From positions 249,478,968 through 249,542,967 of the forward strand of contig CM037878.1 of the NCBI GenBank assembly GCA_021292165.1: a stretch of 64,000 nt of DNA, in the 5' to 3' direction. A program made the position numbers and the translations under genes. Shown here one piece after another: positions 22,204-33,920 of this stretch. How positions within the stretch are numbered: position 1 is the stretch's first letter; the number at the start of each line of letters is the position of its first letter. Source of the stretch: Shinisaurus crocodilurus. Taxonomy: Eukaryota > Chordata > Lepidosauria > Squamata > Shinisauridae. Below the pieces are notes generated by a model. It was given only the letters and a program-made list of their open reading frames with translations, searched no databases and was not told where the DNA came from.

Positions 22204-22651
22204 GCAGCACGATCCTATGAGGCTTCCCATAACCCTCCAAACGTGGAGGATTATGGGCATCCTATTGAGGGTGGGAGGAGCATGGCAGATAGGATATCCG
22301 CCGTACTCTCCTTGCCCTCAAAAATACCCAAACAGCCGATTTTGGCCACCTAGATGTTTTCCCTCTCCTTGTGAGGAGGAGAGGCTAAAACACCACCTGG
22401 ATTCCTCGGAATCTGGCAGTGCCTTGCTCCTCCCCTCCCCACCCCTGGGGATGCACCCCCAGGCAGACCAAACAGGGTCTTCCGTGTTTGGTTCCCTGCT
22501 GGTACAGAAAGAGCCACACCAGCTACAAGGTGGGGGGTGGGTGCTCCATGACGCTGCAACCTCAGAAGAGATTTCCAAGGACACAGCACCTACTATGCCC
22601 AGTCCTATGGCCCCCCCCAGACAAGATTGGAGGGACATAGGATTGTGCCCT
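22204..22651. mobile_element. possible MITE with cataggatt-type ends
   Basis: Left ggcagcacgatcctatg and right cataggattgtgccc are inverted with few mismatches. The core is GC-leaning with further tcctatgg words. No duplication identified; open frames inside show no known domain. Confidence 0.4.
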
Positions 22652-23507
22652 AAGACATTTAGGGGGATTGGCTTACCTTACTTTAGAGATGAAGTGGCTG
22701 ACGGTTCTTTCCCCCTGTTTTGGACCAGTGATGCCCTCTTCTGGGTGTGAAAGGGAAACCAGACAAAATAGTGTGCCCACTCCTTCTTGCTTTTACCTTC
22801 CAGTGACCTTTGCAACTGCCACCAGGTGGAAATATTTTTTTCTTCCAGCTGCCTCCACCAAACTAGCCTTAAAACTCCTTGTGTCCACTTTTAAGTAGTG
22901 TGGGGGTTGGCTATTAGCCGTGGGGCGGGTAGCCCAACAAGAAAAGAGACCAGAATGTTTCGAACAACGGATTTGAAAAGGTTACTGAAAAAATGGTTCA
23001 TAGTGAACAGTTTTTGTCTCTGATTAGATACACACATACAACACACACAAAATAACTAAGCTTAGATGCATCCAGTTAACCTAACTAGACCATGTGCCTA
23101 TTTTATCCAAGCTTCTTCCCAGCAAGATTGCTATCAGAGGTCCAGCATTCTCATCCAATTCTCCAGATCCAGCAGCTTTCCTTCCTCTAGGACTCTGAGC
23201 TTTGTGATTTTCTCTCTGATCCTTCTCTCTCTTCTCAATTCATCTGTCTCTCTTTTCTCAAATATTCCGTTCTGCCTCAGGCTTTTATATATTAAAAGAT
23301 AATCTGTACTTTCCCATCTCCAGCCAATCAGCAGAGTACTTCTTGATCACCTTTGTCCTAAATTCCTATCCTGGGTCCTCTTCGTAACCTCCTGTTGAAT
23401 TCCTGCAAACCCTCATTATTTTATCTTCTGTGCAGACTTCATGAGTCCTAAACCTCCTTATCTTCTCTGACCATCAGTTGAACCTCCTGCCCAGTTGTTC
23501 TTTCCTC
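22652..23507. other. unassigned, strongly pyrimidine-rich in part
   Basis: 23100-23480 is rich in C and T on the plus strand (for example tctctctttctc-like runs). Composition resembles 19500-19610. Possibly old LTR or UTR-derived; unclassified. Confidence 0.3.
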
Positions 23508-23885
23508 TTATTTATTTATTAAATTTATATCCCACCTTCTTTCCTCTTCTAAGGAACCCAAGGTGCTTACATGACCCTCCTCTTTTCCATCATATCCTCA
23601 CAACAACCCTCTGAGGTAGATTAGGCTGAGAGACAGTGACTGGCCCAAAGTCACCCAATGAACTTCATGGCTGAATGGTGACTAGAACCCAGATCACCTG
23701 AAACGCAGTTCAACACTCCAAGGGCTCTCCAGTCCAACCTTGGGTCCCCAGATGTTGCTGGACTACAGCTCCCAGAATCCTTTGCCATTCACCATGCTGG
23801 CTGGGTATGCTGGGAGCTATAGGCCAGCAACATCTGGGGACCCAAGGTTGGAGAGCCCTGCTCTAACCACTACACCAGACTGCCT
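23508..23885 (-). mobile_element. Sauria-type SINE, interrupted by a MITE
   Basis: Plus strand reads (TTTA)n, aaatttatatcccaccttct, tcacaacaaccctctgagg, ggcccaaagtcaccca, then ttcaacactc. The 142-bp palindrome 23719-23860 follows, then ctctaaccactacaccaga, completing the tRNA-like head in reverse. Confidence 0.82.
23719..23860. mobile_element. palindromic MITE (family P1) inside a SINE
   Basis: Arms carry ccaaccttgggtccccagat and its reverse complement, with ctccagaat/ctgggagct cores. Outer ends caagggctctcc / ggagagccctg. The SINE resumes exactly outside it, but the local duplication is blurred (caacactc against ctctaacc). Confidence 0.75.
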
Positions 23886-24405
23886 TTTACTCTGCAGACT
23901 TTTTGGCTCCATGAGCCATCTGCAAGCTCTTTAGTCCCTGAGCACATATCCTGATTCCAATAATCACTAACTAAACTTTTGACCTTTTGGCTGTTACTGA
24001 CCAGCACACATACAAAAGAAGGAGGAGGAGAGAAAGAAAGAAAGTTAACCCCATAATATCCAAACAGCAAGTATACAAAAAAAAAAGAAAAAAAAAAAGT
24101 AGAAGATAGTTCTGTTCCTTCGCATCTCCACTATTTTTAAACTTGAAAATAAGCTTTACCTGCTGCTGGTCAAACTTGATTAGATTCTCCACAGTCTCCT
24201 GAGTCCCAGGGCCCATTTCCTCTTCCTGCCCCAGATCCCCATGGAAATGATGCTACATGATGTGATCTACTGATAGACTGATCACTTCGAAAGTAGCACA
24301 TTTAATGCAACTGAGCAAATGATCAAAAAATGCTAATCTCCCTGAATATTCATGCTTTTTTCTATGCTGTTTGGTGCCTCTTTGGTTGCTGCTTTCTTCT
24401 CCTTC
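23886..24405. other. unassigned sequence
   Basis: A-rich interruptions near 24078-24098. No gene or family recognised. Confidence 0.4.
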
Positions 24406-24836
24406 TCTGGATGTATGAGAAATTAATTTCAGTTATTTTTTAAAATAGAATCCAACCAATTTGCCCCTCCCGTAACTGAATGTGAACCTGGACACAATTT
24501 GCAATAGAAGTTCGTACATTTCTGAGCTTGCGATGTGATTCACACCACCAAAATTAATGTATTTGAATGATTCATACATTTGAAAAATTCACATGAAAAA
24601 ATGTGTACATTTCTAAAATGTGCACAAACACACTTGAATGAACGGGAGCAAAATGTGTCCATTTCCAAAATGCCCACACAGGTGATGCATATATTTGGGG
24701 AAATGTGCACAAATTCCCATGTGAAGAGAAAAAACAACAACCCAAAGCTCCCAATCTGATATGGACACAAACTGGAACAAGCTTTGAGGTGGAAACTGGG
24801 GAACCTAAACAAGCTGAAGTTTCATTGAGTGGCACA
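24406..24836 (+). mobile_element. hAT-like element family C
   Basis: Starts ctggatgtatgagaaatta. Then a cctggacacaatttgcaata segment, gagcttgcgatgtgattc, and short mirrored units (acatttgaaaaattcaca, atgtgtacatttct). Ends near gctgaagtttcattgag. Matches 48663-49092 in order. Confidence 0.6.
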
Positions 24837-26245
24837 TTCTCTCCTCCTTCTCCTCCACCTCCTTAGTCTCATTTGACACATGGTGGCCAGGGTGACCCAG
24901 GTAAAATTTATTTATAAGCATCCATCTGTCATCACCTCAGACATAATTATTGACATTATTTTACCAAAATTGATGTGAGTCACCAGAGAACCAATAGGAG
25001 TGAATCACAGAGGAGGTGAATGGGACGAGGAACTGTGTGGGGAAAGGAAGGAGCAGGAAAATGGCACTAATGAGAACAAGCATTGAAACAACAGAAATGT
25101 GGTTGCAACAAGTGCTAAGAATGGGTAAAACTGAGAGGCACCCAAGAAGAGACACAATGAAAATGAGACAATAAATGTACGTAGCTGTGGTTCAGCCCCA
25201 GTTAATATGGTACCCCTTTCATTTGGTTTGCTGTTCCATGTGCAGCTTCATCTATTTACACTAATATTTGGTTGAGTAATTAAGACTGCACAGTTTCCCT
25301 GCTACTTGGGTCAAAGCTATTAAGGGTAAGATGCTGGAATCCATTAACCTTATTCAAAATTGAAATGGCTCACAGGCATTATTTGAACATATTTCTTCCT
25401 AAGAGCAGTTAATTACAGATCCTTCCCTTCATTGCTAAGTGTTTACATTTATATATTAAAAGAATTACAATTCCTAGTGTAAGAAATGAGAAGTGGGAAG
25501 AAAATTTAGTTTCCCCAATCCATTTACGTGAACTAAATGCTTTAAAATGCTTTAAAAAATTCTGCTTTGGCATGTGATAGAAAATAAAAAAAAATACAAC
25601 ATTGAATTCACAGAATGTAAAAATAAATTGTTCCATTGGCTTCATCAAAATGACATTGATTTGAAAAGATTCGAAGGACTCCTATTCAATATCTAAAACC
25701 ATCCTCTCTTTTTAAAAACGTTATGGAGAAGATATTATATATAATCCAAGAAAAATTACAGAGAAATTCTATGTGGGTGGTGGTGGTGTGGGGGAGGATC
25801 TGTGATGGAGGAACTGCCACTCTCTAAGCCCTGTCAGTTCATGCTGGCCAAGGAAAAAGGTAGGGGAGGCAAGTTTTCCCTCTCTCTTCCCCTGCCCCCA
25901 TCAGTTCTAACACCAATGGGAGGGGACATCACTATACCAGAACCAGGGCTGGTGTAGTTAATCTCCCTTGTTGGGGGCAAGAATGAGGGGGCTTTGGATC
26001 CAAGGTTGTCCTGATCTGCCCCTGATACACCCATGGAATGCCCCTTTCTGTCCCTGCTGCTGGCACTAAAGCTGTGCTGGTGGAGCTTTCTCTCAGCATT
26101 CAGGGGGCTCCCATGGTCGTAAGAGTCACCCCACCAGTGTGGTGGCACTTTCACTACATCTTATCAGAGGCCAGCTGACAGGTGGTAGGACTGCAGCCTT
26201 AAGCACTTCCATTCCCCATTGATTTCAATGAAAAGTTAAGTGACT
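24837..26245. other. unassigned sequence, partly single-copy in appearance
   Basis: 24900-25430 lacks recognised repeats and contains gagtaattaagac and cataattattgaca homeobox-like words. 25780-26240 is unassigned. No gene recognised. Confidence 0.4.
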
Positions 26246-26253
26246 GATTACAT

Positions 26254-26874
26254 CAGGGGGAGGCAATGTGGTGTGCCCCCGGGCACCTTTCTTAGCAGCT
26301 GCCGAGGTGCCCTGCCCCTCCCACTTAAAAACATTCTTACTGGCAAGGATAGCTTCAGAGGAGAGTGAAGGCTTCCAGCCACTGTCATCTTCACTTCCCA
26401 TGAAACATCTCTGGGCCACGTGTTGTACTCAGAGGTGCATTATTAGGAAATGAAGATGGAGGGTGGCTGCCGGCCGAGGCTTTCCTCAGCAGGGCATCCA
26501 GTCACCAAGCAAAAGAAGGGAAGAAAGAAAAAGGGACTCCAGTCACTTCATTCTGGTAAGCTGGGCGGGGCTAAAGGGAGCAGCAGGAAGCTAGGAAAGA
26601 TGGCAGGAAGCCAGGTGGGGCATGCGGGAAGCCATTCAGAAGTCAGTGAGGAGTTGTGGGAGGGAGAGGAGCAGGAAGCCAGCAGGACCAGAGGGGCTAG
26701 CCGGGAGCAACCTGGGGAGGCGGGGAGGGTTGTGCCCTTGTATGTCTGAATGGATGGGGCTGCATGTGAGGAAGAGAGAAGGAGAGAGGAAGGTTTATGG
26801 GGGGATAGGGATCCTGAAAAAAGAACGATGGTGGTTTTTTGTGTGCTTGCAATAAGAATGGGAAATGAAGGATG

Positions 26875-26914
<40 letters not shown>

Positions 26915-27292
26915 GAGGATGACTGGCTGGCTGGAGAGAGAGAGAGTCTATGAGTGGTGAACTAGGGTGAGAGTGAGTGTCTGGGTTGTGATTCACAGTG
27001 AGAGAAAGAAACAGAGATGGGTGGCTGGAATGATTTAGCTGGAGGGCATGCAGGAGACAATGCCTTTTGTGGAGTAAGTTTCTGTTGGTGCAGAAAGCTG
27101 TGAGTCCAAAGGAGTTGTTTTGTGTGCTGGGGCTCAAACTTCACCTCTCTCTTGTACTTAAGTCTTTTGGGCAGGTTAATTGTCCATTGTGACTAGCCAC
27201 ACACCCCATGGCAGCCATTTTGTGGTGGAGTCCAGGACAGTTTCTCAAATTTCCAGATGTGCCCACAGTCCCCAAAAAGTTGCCTCCCCCTG
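26254..27292. mobile_element. 1.04-kb non-autonomous hAT element
   Basis: CAGGGGGAGGCAA (26254-26266) and TTGCCTCCCCCTG (27280-27292) are perfect 13-bp inverted ends. Flanks gattacat (26246-26253) and gattaaat (27293-27300) match 7/8. Core holds a purine-rich stretch (26500-26830) and a (TG)n tract; no transposase is visible, so the open frames here are unlikely to be genes. Confidence 0.82.
26876..26910. repeat. (TG)n microsatellite
   Basis: About 17 TG units inside the hAT element. Confidence 0.95.
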
Positions 27293-27300
27293 GATTAAAT

Positions 27301-28244
27301 CATTTCCATTGGGATCAATGGATATCAAAAGTGTTGATCCAATGGGGATTTCTTCCCAATGCAAAGACTAGCTTCAGACAGAGGAGGGGTTTTTCTTGGG
27401 GCTGCAGCAAGGGGGGGGGAGGGAAGGGTTACATTCCCTCTCCATGGATACTCTGATCTTGTTCATTATAAGCCCCCCCCCCCAGCTGATGCAATTTTGT
27501 ATTTTTAAAACAACAACACCCTGCACCTTAGATGCAAAGACACATTTAACATCAGGTCAAGTTTGGCCCTCAGATTTTAGACTACCCAAACCAAGAGTGA
27601 ATGACTGGAACTGAGTAGTCTTCTGTCATCTTATGCTTTTATGTGTATTCTCCAATGTACCCACAACTGAAATCCCATTGAGAAATCCCATACTGCTAAT
27701 TAATGGACCTATAGTTATAATATGTAATGATGCAATTTAATAAACATACTGTTCAAATAAAATATAAAATTATAATTTTATATTCCTTCCTCAAGACAAA
27801 TATCACATGCATTAAACTAGTGGATAAAAGCCATGCTTCATGTATTATAAATCTCTAATGAAACCTAGATTTACCATTAAATAATTCAGACATCAAAAGT
27901 AACAGAAAGGACATTGAAGATATTTAATGGAGGGCTAATTCCAAAAGGAACTGTTTGCCTGATGCTTACCACAGAAGAAAATTAGTGGATAGCTCAATTT
28001 ACAACAAGCAATTCAGAAACAGAATCTTCAAGGTATCTTTCATGTTGATCAGTGGATTGGTTGCAGCAACTTCCATCACTGACTACTGAAGTGTTGCCCT
28101 CTTCCCCAGAGGCTTCAGCATCACACTGGATGTGATGTCACAGCTCTGAGGGAAGGGTAAGCACTACATCAGTGGAAGAAGAGGAAAGGAAGGGGATTCA
28201 TGGACCAAGAGACCCAAACCTGAGCTACAAAGTGCTTAACCAGC
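27301..28244. other. unassigned sequence
   Basis: Poly(C) at 27473-27483. 27650-28020 is AT-rich and free of recognised repeats. No gene. Confidence 0.4.
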
Positions 28245-28705
28245 TAGGGATGTACAGGAAATTAATTTCAGTTGGGTTTTTTTAAAATCAGGATTTACCC
28301 AGTTCACTACTTTCAGATTGAACATGGACTGAGACACAATCTGCAGGCCAGGATATGAGTTATCCTGAAGCCTCTTTAGCTTCCTTCCCCTCCAAAAACA
28401 CCCCAGCTAGATGGGCAAAAATGTTCATCTAATACAGTGTTCTCCAACCTTGGGTCCCCAGATGCTTTTGGCCTACAACTCCCAGCATGCCCCAGCCATG
28501 CTGGGAGTTGTAGGCCAAAAACATCTGGGGACCCAAGGTTGGAGAACACTGATCTAATAAAAATGCAGGGAGTGAGGACAGGAAGGCGAAGATCACCTCT
28601 GCTGCTCCTCCTCACCTGCATAGTGCACAAAATACACTTTAATCAATGGGAGAAGAATGTGTGCATTTCAAAGACGTATACAATTGATGGGTACATTTTG
28701 TGCAC
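28245..28705 (+). mobile_element. hAT-like element family C, interrupted by a MITE
   Basis: Begins tagggatgtacaggaaatta and a ttcagttgggtttttttaaa segment. It is interrupted at 28435-28551 and resumes with caatgggagaagaatgtgtg and catttcaaagacgtatac, words shared with 48663-49092. Right border approximate. Confidence 0.6.
28435..28551. mobile_element. 117-bp palindromic hAT MITE (P1), perfect TSD
   Basis: Two 55-bp arms (28435-28489, 28497-28551) differ at a single site and are separated by 7 bp. Ends CAGTGTTCTCC / GGAGAACACTG. Target duplication atctaata is perfect (28427-28434, 28552-28559). Near-identical arms imply a young insertion. The transcript or single strand would form a long hairpin. 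Confidence 0.93.
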
Positions 28706-29582
28706 TCTATGCAGGATATTTTATGCCTGGCAAAGTGCTGTTCTCATTCCAGATAGCCAAGCCATTACTTTGGCAATTACTGAATGCAAATTATGCAATG
28801 TCATTAGAGAAATGTCATGGGCACCTATTGGACAAGGATCATCTGGATAAGTGTCCTGATCTGGCATACCGGTAAATGCTCCCCTTTTCGATGGGAACAG
28901 CATCCTATCCATAGATGGTGTCCCCATGCCAACAAAGTGCTGGGTGGGACTGAATTTGTTCATTAAAAAGGTACAAATTTATTCTGACTGTGCTATTCAA
29001 GTATTAAAAACATAAATACAGAAAAAAATTCAATTATCTTCTATAACTCTAAATTAGTTGAGCGCACACACAATAAGTATATAATGAATCATCAATGCCT
29101 GAAGGGGGGGAAAAATCTAAGTGGGATTGGATGAGCAATTTTAGTTGCCATAATTGCAAAATTACAATATTAAAAAGCTGACAAAATACACAGCACTAAA
29201 AATATTGTTCTTGCAGTTGTGCATGAGTTAGAACCCATTTAAGGGCAAACTCCTATTTTAGAGTACAGCAAAAACAAAAAAACAAAAAACCCAGACTCAA
29301 GTAGCATGCGAGAGAGTTTGTGGATGTTAAGAGTTCACGTTCCCACACAATTTCTTTGCAAGAGGTACAGGAATATATCGAGAAGATATGCATAGAATAA
29401 AATTGTTCCTTTGATGCTTGTGGTACAACGTCCAAAGGGGTGACATGAGGGGACACGTGCACCTGGCCTGTGCCAAACTGTGCGACCCCAAAATGTGCGG
29501 GCAGCTTCCCCATTTCAACATCCCCCTGCCACTGTCATTCTATGTTTTACAACTGCTTCTGCATTCCTGATACGTTAGAAAA
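28706..29582. other. unassigned sequence
   Basis: No gene or repeat recognised. Confidence 0.4.
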
Positions 29583-29650
29583 CACGCACACACACACACA
29601 CACCTGTTTACCAGGCCTGATTTAAAAAGAAAGAAAGAAAGAAAGAAAGA
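29583..29650. repeat. (CA)n and (GAAA)n microsatellites
   Basis: (CA)n at 29583-29603 and (GAAA)n at 29627-29650. Confidence 0.95.
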
Positions 29651-30067
29651 CTCTGAGTCCATGCAGTTTTGTATTTTAAATGCACTGAAATCATGACTAC
29701 AGGAATAAAATGGAATTTGCTTCTGCTGCCCTGATGCTAAACCCATTTACTTGGAAAGAAGCACCATTTTGTTGTAGAAAAGAAGAAGAATGTGCTCTTA
29801 TAGTAAAAATAACCAGATAAGCATCTGTAACCATGTAGTACATGTCTTATCACGGACTCTAATGGGAAAATAAATAAGTAAATAGAAAGGACACTGTGGT
29901 GACCAGTGTCAGGCCCAATGGGGCCCTGTATGCTCATCTGGTTCAGGTGTTGATGGAGGGCCAGTTTGCTTACTGCTTTCATGGGTTGTGGGGCCTTAGA
30001 ATTGCTGCTTTCTGGGTTGTGGGGCCTTGGAATTTTGCCCCATGGTCCAACCCTATCTGCACCAGAG
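29651..30067. other. unassigned sequence with a 28-bp partial tandem
   Basis: gggttgtggggccttagaat is repeated with one change at 29984 and 30015. No gene. Confidence 0.4.
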
Positions 30068-30230
30068 CTGTTTGACAGTAGAAGAGACAGCCTCAGGAAG
30101 TGGTGGGCTCTCCTTCATTGCAGGATGGCCATCTATCAGGAATGCTGTAGCTGTGAATTCCTGCACTGAACAGGGGGTTTGACTAGATTATGTCCAAGGT
30201 CCCTTAAACTCTATTATTTTATGAATCTGA
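30068..30230 (+). mobile_element. CR1 LINE 3' end fragment
   Basis: ggaagtggtgggctctcctt, a gatggccatctatc segment, ttcctgcactgaacaggggg-tttgactagat and aactctattattttatga correspond to the CR1 terminus seen complete at 10400-10570, but more diverged. Confidence 0.75.
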
Positions 30231-30445
30231 ACATCTCTGAACAAAGGCTCTGTAAGTCCCCTCACATGTGGAAGAACCTCAGTGATGGTGGTGGGTAGTA
30301 TCCAGTTTGTGCCATGAAGGTCATGCTAATTGTAAAGTTCTTACTATGATAATACAATTGATTTGTGCTGGTGCCTGGTAGCCTCTAATCAGGCCTAGTG
30401 CACAGAGGGACTAGCCACAAACTGACGGGACAATGCTGGAACCAG

Positions 30446-30628
30446 GGAGGGGCAGAGCGCAAGCTTTGCAGGCAGAACATCCCAAGTTCAATCCCTGGCA
30501 TCTCCTGGTAGGGCAGGAAAATATACGCACCTGAAATTCTGGAGAGCCACGCCCAGTTAGTGTCAACAATACTTGATAGACCAATGGTCTGACTCAGTAT
30601 AAGGCAGCTTCCTACATTTCTATGTTCC
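30446..30628 (+). mobile_element. tRNA-derived SINE, second family
   Basis: gaggggcagagcgcaag head, B-box aagttcaatccc, tcctggtagggcagg, ccaatggtctgactcagtat-aaggcagcttcctac 3' end. A better-preserved 3' end than 13030-13208. Confidence 0.78.
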
Positions 30629-31510
30629 TGGGGATCTAGTAAACACACCCATTTGAGATGTATGGCTTTATCCATGGGATTCCATCTGAGCAACAAACTT
30701 CACAATAGGAGTCTGCTAATATTTTCATAAATAATTGTGACATATAAGTGCTCCACAATTCATAAAGACTGCTGGAGAGGCAGCAAATGAAAGTAGGTTT
30801 ATTGCATTACTGTATTTCCTAACTGTATTCTTTGATAGGTATTGTAGTTATAACTCCATTGGAGACAATCAGAGGACTTTTTTTGAAATGTATCTTGCAC
30901 CACAGTGATTCATCTTATTTTAATATATTTCCCCCAGGTTATATAACATACTACAATAATCTCCTTGTTGCTTTGTTATGTCTGATTGCCACAGGAAGAT
31001 TCCCCTGAACAGCCCCCTTTGCAGGGATTTTCTTTTCCTCACTGCACCAAACCTCTGTAGGTGAAAGATGACATTGGAGATCCTTCACTTATCGTCTGGA
31101 TAGACTTGCTTTGTTGTACCCAGCTCTATCTACTTATGAGCAACACTTGTGTGGCCCTCTACTAGGGTGACCGCTTCTGCATCTCCAAAAAAGAAGGGGA
31201 AAGATTTGCATAAAATTTGCCTATGCTAATTTATATGTATACATGCAAGTTTAGGGGGGGGAATACTATAGTATAGAAATGCAATTGCTCTGCAGGGAAG
31301 ATTGTCCAATCTGCCTGCTCCGTCTGCTGTCCAGGTGCTAACTTTTGATGGGCAACTTCAAGACCCCTGCTGCTCTCCCTTGCTACAGTTCTTTACCTTT
31401 AAACCAGATTTGGACTGGACAGCCCTTCAAACAGAGGATGCCTTCAAATAGAGGACTGTGCCCTTTAAAGTAGGACATTTGGCCACTCAACCCTCCCTGG
31501 ATGGGAGAAC
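30629..31510. other. unassigned sequence
   Basis: No gene or repeat recognised. Short poly(G) near 31253. Confidence 0.4.
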
Positions 31511-31920
31511 CAGGGATGCTTGAGCTCACTGAGATTCTCTGAACTCCACTTTAAAGCTGGATTTGTCTCGCTCCCATTTTTGTTTGCAACTTGCTGGTAT
31601 TTTTGTTCGGATGGGGAAAGTGCACAATCCGAACAGGACCAGTGTGCCTTTCTTTGCTCATTTTTCAAAAGTGTGCACTTCTTTCCATTGACTAAACTGT
31701 GAAAATGTGTATTTTTCAAAAATGTTCATTTTAAAGTGTAATTCCGCCCCCCCCCCCCAATACACATGTTTTAAACGTGATCTCAAGTTTAGGAATGTGC
31801 AAGCTTTTTTCTGAAAAATGCAATCTTTCCCCCCAAAATGCCATCCCATTTGTGTTTGGTGTTGGAAATGGGGCAAGCTCTGATGATTTGTGGATGGGAA
31901 TGAAATTTGCATACATCCCT
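31511..31920 (+). mobile_element. hAT-like element family D
   Basis: cagggatgcttgag left, gaaatttgcatacatccct right. Between them, tctcgctcccatttttg, gaacaggaccagtgtgcc and repeated short mirrored units (aaaatgtgtatttttcaaaa). Parallels 654-1046. No clear duplication. Confidence 0.52.
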
Positions 31921-32199
31921 CATCCTCCACCCTCATGGCTTTAGCCTGTACAGAGGCAGCCCATGAAAGAAAGTGGCCACATGGCATTATGCAGTAGCCT
32001 TACATTAACATCAACCTCTGCTACTTGCTTGGCAGGGGACTCCATGACATCAACTCTCAGCAATCATCAGCCTATTCTGAACCTGAAAAATTGTGGCATG
32101 ACAAAATGATGTATCATACCATTGCCAGCTGGCTGGAGAGCAGACACATCTGAGAATGGTATTCTTTCTGAAGCAAAAGTAAAATAAGTATCTGGGTCC
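31921..32199. other. unassigned sequence
   Basis: Nothing recognised. Confidence 0.4.
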
Positions 32200-32830
32200 A
32201 AGATTCGATTAGTATAAATAGCTTTAGATGGCCCCTATGTGCCATTGAAAAGCTGCTCTACCCAGGATGATTATTTTTTTCAGCAAACAAGATCCATCTC
32301 CATTGCCCCCCAGGTAAGCATGTGAAGACCTAAGAGCAATACTTAATAGTGCAAATGTCATGGTTTACATTGCAAACAGAATCATTGCTTGGTATAAATG
32401 TAACATATTATGTTATGTGCAAAAGAAAACAAACAAAAAAGCACGCACATCAAAAATACTCAGCTGGCTCAATTTGCTAATTGGGCATCAAGTAAATAAT
32501 TTATCTTTAATTAATTAAGCAATTTTTGATCAGCTCAACCTATCTTTTAAATGTGTAATGGACAAATTATGATTTATTCCTAAATTGACATGTACCTAAA
32601 GATATGCAAAAAGGAAAGCAATTACACTGTCAATATTCTAGGCGACTGTAATTAGCTGTTCACATTAGTGAGACCCTATTTTCTCTTATGCTAAGGGTCT
32701 GTAATTAGTGTAATTTAGATAATATTTCAATTACGTAGATTGAGCCTATTATCTCTTCTAATATAAGACTAAGTACATTTTGTAATTGGTCTTTTAAAAA
32801 GCCAGCCATATCTATTCAATCTCCCCCCCT
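32200..32830. promoter_or_regulatory. candidate conserved non-coding element
   Basis: Repeat-free, AT-rich and dense in homeodomain-type TAATTA/TAATTAG words: ctttaattaattaagcaatt (about 32503), gactgtaattagctgt (32644), gtctgtaattagtgtaattt (32697) and gtaattgg (32781). Vertebrate developmental enhancers in gene deserts commonly look like this. The call is compositional only; conservation cannot be tested here. Confidence 0.3.
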
Positions 32831-33920
32831 CTCTTTCTGTTCTCCCCGCCCTCTTTAGAATCTTTTGTATTATGCCAGACTGTGACAGTTATGAAAGATG
32901 CTGATGGCTTTGTAAGATGTCTACATGTTAAATGCTTGAGGCACAATTCAGCCAAAGTTAAGCACTTTTCAGTTCCATTTATTTCAACGGGAGAGAATTA
33001 CGCGCCTGAAACCCATGGGGACTCAAGAGTGCATAATTTTGGAAGGAGCAATGAGGCATTCTAAAAAGGTGGCAGATCTGCTAGCCTATTTGAGATCTCC
33101 AGATAGGCCATGCTCCCCAAAAGTACTCCCTTAGCCAACTTAGAGCTCTCTCTGATCCGCCCTTTCTGTCTCTCAATTTTTTAAAAAATGCCAAACTTGT
33201 GTTTCTTATCCACTATCTGCTGAGCACTATCTCTGATGCTTGCAGGTAAATAGGATTTATGGGATTATCCACCACAGCTGTTAAAGAACATTAAGATGCA
33301 TGTCTGACACATTTTGGATTCCAATCCAATGTCACTTTAATATGAAACTTAACTTTAGGTGAAATAGTGATAGACACATTTTCAATAATCAGGCAGCAGA
33401 CAATATTGAAAATGAAGGGTCCAGCAATGACGAATGTTGGGGGGGGGGGAATGAACAATATGGATTAAACACAAACACACACACACTCGCATATATAGTT
33501 AGCAAATGAATGGTCATGGTCAGTTGAATTATGTAGTGGTCATGGAACTTTGCCATCCATGCCATTGTGTGCGTGTGGCCTTGGTCAAATCACTATTTCT
33601 CATATGTGTAATAACATTGGTCTACTGCTGCTATTTTTATCGTCTGATGAAGATGATGATGATTGCTTGATCCTGATTTTTTTTACTATTTCCTGTGTTG
33701 GGCATTTCAGAATGCAAGATGTCTGTCTGTCTGTCTGTCTGTCTACCTATCTAAAGATAGATAAATAGATATAGCTATAGATGGTATAGATATAGATGAT
33801 ATTACAGATAAACCAATAAATTGTTCCTGCCTAGGAACAAATTATTCACTGACTTACACAAAATCATTAGTAGAAAATTAGTCTAGATTTACCAAGCCTG
33901 ACAATAGTGTATGGACATAT
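32831..33920. other. unassigned sequence with microsatellites
   Basis: (CA)n 33470-33486, poly(G) 33438-33449, (GTCT)n 33720-33744 followed by a degenerate GATA tract to about 33810. No gene. Confidence 0.45.

Noticed and set aside
26697..27137. 146-aa Ser/His/Pro-rich frame
   Set aside because: Lies across a (TG)n tract and the purine-rich core of a non-autonomous hAT; low complexity.
28427..28559. CRISPR-like or bacterial attachment palindrome
   Set aside because: The context is vertebrate; a single palindrome with hAT ends and 8-bp duplication is a MITE.
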